Shown: piece by piece, positions 7,825 through 12,350 of the stretch
Layout: each line of letters begins with the position of its first letter
How positions within the stretch are numbered: the first letter of the stretch is position 1
Source: an uncultured Saprospiraceae bacterium
GTDB taxonomy: Bacteria; Bacteroidota; Bacteroidia; Chitinophagales; Saprospiraceae
Reading direction: 5' to 3'
DNA length: 12,350 nt
Assembly (NCBI GenBank): GCA_937969485.1
Contig: CALBVQ010000096.1
Location: 1-12,350 of the forward strand
The notes under the pieces: model-generated
What the model was told of the DNA's origin: nothing
The model's database searches: none
What the model saw: only the letters and a program-made list of their open reading frames with translations
Translations under genes and position numbers: made by a program

Positions 7825-7914
7825 ACCCATTATGGCTGGAGTACAACGACTAACGCTCATATAATTTGCAATTTGTGAGAGCGCCAAGTCGTCGAATAGT
7901 GTGTATTAATGGGT
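7825..7914. repeat. 90-bp imperfect palindrome in a convergent gap
   Basis: Nested arms in order: ACCCATTA (7825-7832) with TAATGGGT (7907-7914); ACGACT (7846-7851) with AGTCGT (7887-7892); CGCTC (7854-7858) with GAGCG (7879-7883), around a 20-nt AT-rich core. The unpaired segments between outer and inner arms are nearly equal (13 and 14 nt), so the whole folds as one long cruciform or hairpin. It lies between the convergent ends of the T9SS gene and the response regulator gene. It has no ORF and no T-tract. A MITE- or REP-like interspersed element, or a bidirectional terminator, are the main readings. Confidence 0.55.
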
Positions 7915-7938
7915 AGCTGTGTGATAATGAGTAGCTGT
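7908..7938. repeat. Short tandem repeat, 18-nt period
   Basis: AATGGGTAGCTGT (7908-7920) recurs with one change as AATGAGTAGCTGT (7926-7938). The first copy overlaps the right arm of the palindrome. Two more short direct repeats flank it in the same gap: ACTAAGG at 7794-7800 and 7812-7818 (also 18 nt apart), and TATAKGAACGTG at 8059-8070 and 8080-8091. Confidence 0.5.
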
Positions 7939-8120
7939 AACGTTGAGTGGCTTGCAAAAAACAGCTTTTATGTTGTTCTAAACTTAACCAACGAAGTCTT
8001 TATATGTATCACAAATTTATACAACTACTGTACTTACACAAACAATGTAACAGTGTATTATATGAACGTGACGCTATCTTATAGGAACGTGTATAGAAAA
8101 ACAAAACATCGAATATTCAA

Positions 8121-8879
8121 TTAGAAACGATACTCTTTCAAACGATTAATAAAGTATTTCTTTCTTCGAGCAGCCACGTCTAAAACTGAGCCATTATCTA
8201 GCATCACTCGACCAACTCTACCTCCTTCAACCTCCTTTACAAACCTCAAGTTAACAATATGAGATTTATGGACACGACAAAAGTTTTGTTTAGATAATAT
8301 GGACTCATAATACGAAAGTGTCTGAGCAACTAGATGCTTTACTCCGTCATCTAAAACAAAGGTTACATAATTCCCATCAGCAAATAAATACACAATATTA
8401 TCGGCCTTCAAAACAGTATACCCCCTGGCGGAAGCGACAATTAAACTATCATACTCACCACTGACTTCCTTCATATTATTCTTAAGATGGTCTAAATTCC
8501 CCTTTTGACTAAAACCATTCGTCCTATATCGACTAACTGCATTTTCCAATTCCGAAATATCCAATGGCTTTAACAAGTAATCAAAAGCAGAATACTTTAT
8601 TGCCTTAATAGCATAATGATCATATGCCGTCACAAAGATTATTGAAAAATTAATCTCAACGAAATGATCCAAAATATCGAATGAGGTGCCGCCATCAATT
8701 TCTATATCAAGAAACAAAAGATCGGGCTTAGTAGAATTTATCACATCAATTCCTGACTTTACATTATCAGCAAAACCCACAATTTCAACATCATCCATAT
8801 ACTTACTTAGCGACTGCTCTAAAACAACCTTATTATTCCATTCATCTTCTACTATGACAGCTCTTATTCTACGCATCAT
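8121..8879 (-). CDS. LytTR-family response regulator
   Basis: Cytoplasmic DNA-binding output of the adjacent kinase. The 252-aa protein has an N-terminal receiver domain (about 5-120) with the acidic pair E11/D12, phospho-acceptor D58 in LLFLDIEI, T84 in FVTAYD and K104 in YLLKPLD. It ends with a LytTR DNA-binding domain (about 145-250): SLIVASARGYTVLKADNIVYLFADGNYVTF, then FCRVHKSHIVNLRFVKEV and a basic ARRKKYFINRL end. This REC-LytTR order and length are normal for the AgrA/AlgR/LytR-type family. Start is ATG 8879, or the immediately following ATG at 8876. Either way it overlaps the end of the kinase gene (11 or 8 nt), which implies translational coupling. Targets cannot be read from this window; autoregulation of the operon is possible but no paired LytTR site was identified. 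Confidence 0.95.
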   Translation of the reverse strand: MMRRIRAVIVEDEWNNKVVLEQSLSKYMDDVEIVGFADNVKSGIDVINSTKPDLLFLDIEIDGGTSFDILDHFVEINFSIIFVTAYDHYAIKAIKYSAFDYLLKPLDISELENAVSRYRTNGFSQKGNLDHLKNNMKEVSGEYDSLIVASARGYTVLKADNIVYLFADGNYVTFVLDDGVKHLVAQTLSYYESILSKQNFCRVHKSHIVNLRFVKEVEGGRVGRVMLDNGSVLDVAARRKKYFINRLKEYRF

Positions 8880-11778
8880 TCTCTATTTTAGGAAGCACAA
8901 AAACAGCAGTTGTCCCACAATTTTCCTCTGTATTATTATGTAATGTAAATGACGCCTTTGAATCCGGATAATGTAGATTTAATAAATTTATTCTATCACG
9001 AGTAATTTTCAGTCCGAACGATCCTTCTTTCCGTTTATCCTCATCACTATCAAGACGCACCCCTTTTCCGTTATCACTTATTCTAATAGAAATAGAATTT
9101 GCATCAACCTCCGATAACTCGATAATTACTGTCCCTCCAGAATTAACTGAGAACGCATGCTTAAGAATATTTTCTATTATTGGTTGAATTAGCAATGGAG
9201 GAATCAAATACATGTCTATTGGCAGATCATCGCTATTAATTACAAAAGAAAATTTATTAGGAAATCTTTTCATTTCTAACTCGAGGTAATCAGAAATATA
9301 CTTTAGTTCTCTTTCTATGGTAATTAAATCGGCATTCATCAAAACCAAACCTTCTCTAATTAACTTAGAAAATTTTGACAAGTAAAAGTTGGCTGTCCTA
9401 ATATCCCCCTCAAACAAATTGCTTTGAATAGAATTCAAAAAATTAAATACGAAATGAGGATTAAATTGATTTCTAAACGTAGACAATTCGGCAATATCTT
9501 TTTTCAAAATTAAAGCACTCAACCTATTCTCCTCCTCAAATTTTCTTTTGAGCAACTTAACTCTATATCTGTTTATCAAGACAAAAATCAAAACCAACCC
9601 AATAAAACATATTCCGTAAAACCAATAAGTTTCTGTAAAATGAGGTCTGATCGTAAAGTTAAATGAAGAAATTTCAGAGGACACATCGTATTTATTCCGA
9701 GTTCTCATTTCTAGGCAATACTCACCCCAGTCAAGATTATTAAAAGTTAATGATCTATCATTTGTTGTAGCCCATTTTGACCACTCATTGTTTCTCCTTA
9801 TCCGGTAAAAGTAATTATGTATGTTGGGCTTCCTATACGTGACCCCTGTATAATTAAACTTTATGTCATTCTGATCATAATCTAAAACAACGCTATCCTG
9901 AAGAACAACATTTGCCTTCAACTCTGCAACTTGGGTTATAATAAGATTTGGCTTGTATTGAACTCCAAACTCATGAGAAGTGTCAATTGAAGACAATCCA
10001 TAATTAGTTCCTATCCAATACCTCCCTTGCCATTTACTAAATGTATTAATATAATTCGAGAGCAAACCATCTTCACTCTCAATCAACTTTATATCCTTGA
10101 CTGCATCTCCATGAAAGTTTAATTCAACCTTATTCAAGCCCTTGTTTGTACTTAGCCACAGAATAGAATCATTTTCCAGATATATGTCATTAATTAAATT
10201 AGACACTAATCCATCCTCCTCTGTTATATGCAAAACAAGCTGTGAATCATTTACAATACAAGAAACTCCCTCGCCTAAAGTAGAGACCCAAAGCCTACTT
10301 CTTGAATCAAAAAGCAGCCCAGAAATTCGCTTTCTGACAGCGGGTACCAACTCGCCAACATCTTTTATTAGATTGGTTGGATCAATTTCATATTTCTTCA
10401 ACCCTTTTAGATCACCATACCAATAATTTTCATCTGAATCGTCTCTTAAGAAATAACAACTTTGTCCATAATTATAACAACTAAAATTGGCTAAATCATG
10501 TGGTAGCCCTGTCAATTCGTACTCCTTGTTATCCAACAGCCAAAAATCAAATGAAAACCCTGATGAAAGCTGTTTTCTAACAAATAAATCCAATCCAGAA
10601 TCAACATCACTAGTCTTTATAACAAACTTAGCCTCAAGTGTATTAATTGAATAATCGTCCGCAAACAAATTATAAAAGCCTTTTTCTCCTGTAAAAAAAA
10701 TACTGTCCTCTAATGTTTCCTTATCAATCCCACATACTTTTCTTGAACCTTTAATATAAAATAAACTACCATTTAACTTCTTAAAAGATTTAATAGGATC
10801 CTTATTGGTGTCAAATTCTTCAAAAGAAAACGTTGGTATAAAAAACAACCCTGACCTGGTAGTCATCCAATAATTTCCTTCTTTATCTTGATTTAAGCTT
10901 GAAACAAATTCATTTTTAAAAAACCACTTTTTCTCATTAATATTATTAATGTCTTTTACATAAATTAGCCCGTCACTTGTTGATATAAAAACACCTCCAA
11001 GATCATCTACATAGATACTGCTAACCATATAACTCCCTTTCAAAATCTGCTGAATCTCATTGTCTTTTACTAAATATAATATTGAATAATTATCCTTAGA
11101 CAAAGCAGAAAACTTAATGTTTTCTGCAAATAAATAACCATCGTCGAGCTCAACTAGGCCTTTATTCTGTAATCTAGTTTCACCAAAATCATAAAAAGAA
11201 GCGTTTTTAAAATCGAGCTTTTTTAAGCACCTATATGTATTTTCTTCGCAAGCAATTTCTTGTTTTGGTTTAAGAATTGATTGTACTTCGCCTTCAGCAC
11301 TAACTGTAATTAACTCTCTTGAAAGCTCATAGTAATAAATTTGTATATATCCGAAAGCATGTAGGGTATTTTCCTCATCAAACCCAATCATTGCACAAAA
11401 ATCATTATCCTTAAACTCTTTTTTCAATTTCGTATTGTACTCGTAAGGCCGAAACACTCCATCTTCGAGTATCGTCAATGAACCATCATACCCGGTAAAC
11501 CACAATCGTCCTTCTTCATCAGGAAATATGCTAAAGTTAGTGGGATATGCTAGACCATCTTTTGTGGAATAAGTAGTGAATTCATAACTGTCATATTTAC
11601 ATATTCCTCTATCAGTTGTTATCCACATTAGATTGTTATCATCAAAATAAACCTCGTAAAGTTCATTACTTGGCAACCCATCCTCTATCGTATATATCTT
11701 GTGATACGGATCCTGACAATTGGTGGTAAAGCCAATAAGCAACAAGGTGACAATGATGAATGTTATTCTTATGTACAA
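8869..11778 (-). CDS. Two-component-propeller sensor histidine kinase (Reg_prop, Y_Y_Y, LytS-like kinase), TTG start
   Basis: Senses a periplasmic signal and phosphorylates the LytTR regulator encoded immediately downstream. The 969 aa, in order: signal peptide (ITFIIVTLLLIGFTTN, 5-20); a large periplasmic propeller region (about 25-600) of Reg_prop-type blades, recognisable as EDGLPSNELYEVYFDDNN-LMWITTDRGI (32-59), VSSLNQDKEGNYWMTTRSGLF, ISGLLFDSRSRLWVST, EEDGLVSNLIND and ESEDGLLSNYIN; a Y_Y_Y domain (about 635-710); one membrane helix (about 718-737); a short coiled-coil; and a His_kinase domain with phospho-acceptor H775 in NQFNPHFVFNFLNSIQ. The ATPase domain follows with N-box PIIENILKHAF (N870), SDNGKGV (901-907) and GSFGLKITRDRINLL. 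TTG 11778 is chosen because it gives the signal peptide; no ATG precedes codon 51 and the upstream frame has no better start before a stop. It lacks the fused AraC output of hybrid systems, and no SusC/SusD genes are nearby, so a polysaccharide signal is not implied. Confidence 0.95.
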   Translation of the reverse strand: MYIRITFIIVTLLLIGFTTNCQDPYHKIYTIEDGLPSNELYEVYFDDNNLMWITTDRGICKYDSYEFTTYSTKDGLAYPTNFSIFPDEEGRLWFTGYDGSLTILEDGVFRPYEYNTKLKKEFKDNDFCAMIGFDEENTLHAFGYIQIYYYELSRELITVSAEGEVQSILKPKQEIACEENTYRCLKKLDFKNASFYDFGETRLQNKGLVELDDGYLFAENIKFSALSKDNYSILYLVKDNEIQQILKGSYMVSSIYVDDLGGVFISTSDGLIYVKDINNINEKKWFFKNEFVSSLNQDKEGNYWMTTRSGLFFIPTFSFEEFDTNKDPIKSFKKLNGSLFYIKGSRKVCGIDKETLEDSIFFTGEKGFYNLFADDYSINTLEAKFVIKTSDVDSGLDLFVRKQLSSGFSFDFWLLDNKEYELTGLPHDLANFSCYNYGQSCYFLRDDSDENYWYGDLKGLKKYEIDPTNLIKDVGELVPAVRKRISGLLFDSRSRLWVSTLGEGVSCIVNDSQLVLHITEEDGLVSNLINDIYLENDSILWLSTNKGLNKVELNFHGDAVKDIKLIESEDGLLSNYINTFSKWQGRYWIGTNYGLSSIDTSHEFGVQYKPNLIITQVAELKANVVLQDSVVLDYDQNDIKFNYTGVTYRKPNIHNYFYRIRRNNEWSKWATTNDRSLTFNNLDWGEYCLEMRTRNKYDVSSEISSFNFTIRPHFTETYWFYGICFIGLVLIFVLINRYRVKLLKRKFEEENRLSALILKKDIAELSTFRNQFNPHFVFNFLNSIQSNLFEGDIRTANFYLSKFSKLIREGLVLMNADLITIERELKYISDYLELEMKRFPNKFSFVINSDDLPIDMYLIPPLLIQPIIENILKHAFSVNSGGTVIIELSEVDANSISIRISDNGKGVRLDSDEDKRKEGSFGLKITRDRINLLNLHYPDSKASFTLHNNTEENCGTTAVFVLPKIENDA

Positions 11779-11840
11779 TCTATTATAGATTAAATAGTAT
11801 GATTTCCGACTGTGTAGATTGTAATCAATTACATCTACAC
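11774..11840 (-). promoter_or_regulatory. Kinase leader: strong hairpin and a competing helix over the TTG start
   Basis: Hairpin 1: arms GTGTAGAT (11812-11819) and ATCTACAC (11833-11840) are perfect complements. Inside, with one bulged base, GTAAT (11821-11825) faces ATTAC (11828-11832). Helix 2: TAGATTGTA at 11815-11823 is a perfect 9-bp complement of TACAATCTA at 11774-11782, a segment that contains the start codon (11776-11778). A third, local stem AATCTA / TAGATT (11777-11791) also covers the start. Hairpin 1 and helix 2 share bases, so they exclude each other: one form leaves the start free, the other hides it. The DNA dyad could equally be a protein operator. Confidence 0.45.
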
Positions 11841-11865
11841 TCTAAATTAAGGCAATTTGATTAAT

Positions 11866-11873
11866 CAAAAATA
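11866..11873 (-). promoter_or_regulatory. Possible -7 element of the kinase-regulator operon
   Basis: On the minus strand TATTTTTG (11873 down to 11866) matches TAnnTTTG. No TTG lies at the proper -33 distance; only a T-rich run is there. A start near 11860 would place the whole hairpin (11812-11840) within an approximately 80-nt leader. Confidence 0.3.
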
Positions 11874-12310
11874 CTTATGCAAGAAAAAAGGAGTATCGCT
11901 ATTTTAGCGTGTATTAATTTACCACAAACGTGACAAGCCTACTCCATACACCTTGGTATCAAGCTACCGAACTTCGTTTCCTGAATAGGATCGAAAATAA
12001 ATATAATACCACATATTTCTATTGAGCTTAACAGGAATTCGATCTACAATCTCTTGGTACTTTTTCCTGTATATACTTCAGTGCATTGATGGACTTAGAT
12101 GATGGATTGTATGAAAGCCATTATTGCACGTTAGGACATTTAAAACTCGTACCTTTATTGCTATCAACAAAAACCCGTATGCCACAAGCAATATATCAAT
12201 TCAATATCGAACCATCGTCTCACAAGTTTTTCACTTTAGTAAAGGTATGAATGACACTCAAAACAACAAATATCACAATAAGCATCAGGTTATAAAATAG
12301 CCCCACTTCC
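11874..12310. other. Intergenic stretch without a supported gene
   Basis: About 440 bp with only short frames. The longest I followed is a 53-codon plus-strand frame, ATG 12089 to TGA 12248-12250, which has no recognisable motif. On the minus strand a short hydrophobic frame near 12290-12225 (includes MLIVIFVVLSVIHTF) lies just beyond a terminator and is not convincing. There is a small hairpin CGCTA-TTT-TAGCG at 11897-11909. I see nothing else definable. Confidence 0.4.
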
Positions 12311-12350
12311 AAAATAAAAAGACCTTTGGGTTTAACCCAAAAGTCCTTAA
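12311..12350 (-). terminator. Intrinsic terminator of a gene beyond the right edge
   Basis: Read on the minus strand: a stem with the core TTTGGGTT pairing with AACCCAAA around a 1-3 nt loop (12325-12340 region), lengthened outward through AAGGAC...GTCTT with a mismatch and bulge, followed directly by the T-rich tract TTTTTATTTT (12320 down to 12311). This is a classical Rho-independent layout for transcription coming leftward from outside the window. The kinase operon therefore needs its own promoter. Confidence 0.75.

Larger units (their letters stand above)
7783..8120. other. Convergent intergenic region without a supported gene
   Basis: 338 bp between two converging genes. It holds the 90-bp palindrome and short direct repeats described separately. 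A 71-codon frame (7909-8124) begins inside the palindrome and runs into the regulator's stop; it shows no domain and is not accepted as a gene. No hairpin with a U-tract was found for either flanking gene. Confidence 0.5.

Noticed and set aside
7840..7950. Integron attC-like site in the palindromic region
   Set aside because: The arms do not end in paired RYYYAAC and GTTRRRY core sites, and there is no integrase or cassette array in the window.
7909..8124. 71-codon plus-strand open frame
   Set aside because: It starts inside the palindrome, runs into the converging regulator gene, and has no domain, signal peptide or ribosome binding signal.
10142..10426. 94-codon plus-strand frame within the kinase gene
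   Set aside because: It is antisense to the conserved propeller region and shows no motif of its own.
12089..12250. 53-codon plus-strand frame near the right edge
   Set aside because: It lacks a ribosome binding site, promoter or recognisable motif, and is of a length expected by chance.
1..12350. CRISPR array, insertion sequence, tRNA or rRNA
   Set aside because: No regularly spaced identical repeats, transposase motifs, tRNA cloverleaf or rRNA-like sequence were seen on either strand.

Overview
The window looks like chromosome from a member of the Bacteroidota, probably a free-living or marine cytophagia-type lineage (the finer placement is inference). The pointers are a long eukaryote-like isoleucyl-tRNA synthetase, a type IX secretion (T9SS) C-terminal sorting domain, a periplasmic two-component-propeller sensor kinase paired with a LytTR regulator, AT-rich DNA, weak Shine-Dalgarno signals, and promoters of the TTG / TAnnTTTG form typical of the Bacteroidota primary sigma factor. 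Layout from left to right: ileS on the minus strand (19-3333); a 391-bp divergent intergenic region with one good Bacteroidota-type promoter facing each way; a plus-strand pair of an MltD-like lytic transglycosylase (3725-4966) and, 34 nt later, a trimeric-type purine nucleoside phosphorylase with a TTG start (5001-5828); a 520-bp non-coding stretch rich in inverted repeats (5829-6348); a secreted seven-repeat FG-GAP/VCBS propeller protein with a T9SS sorting tail (6349-7782); a 338-bp convergent intergenic region holding a 90-bp imperfect palindrome and short tandem repeats (7783-8120); then a minus-strand operon of a 969-aa sensor kinase (8869-11778) and its LytTR response regulator (8121-8879), whose ends overlap by 11 nt. 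The last 570 bp has no convincing gene. It holds the kinase leader, with a strong hairpin and a competing helix over the TTG start codon, and ends in a minus-strand intrinsic terminator belonging to a gene beyond the right edge. How the genes work together: the kinase and regulator are clearly one signalling pair, with a periplasmic sensor, a cytoplasmic LytS-like kinase and a LytTR DNA-binding output. The transglycosylase and the phosphorylase are probably cotranscribed, linking cell-wall turnover and purine salvage only by position. The T9SS protein stands alone. No complete mobile element, CRISPR array, tRNA or rRNA was seen. Nothing here is clearly a new multi-gene system. The points most worth a second look are the GXHH version of the class I signature motif in IleRS, the switch-like leader of the kinase operon, and the two structured non-coding segments flanking the T9SS gene.
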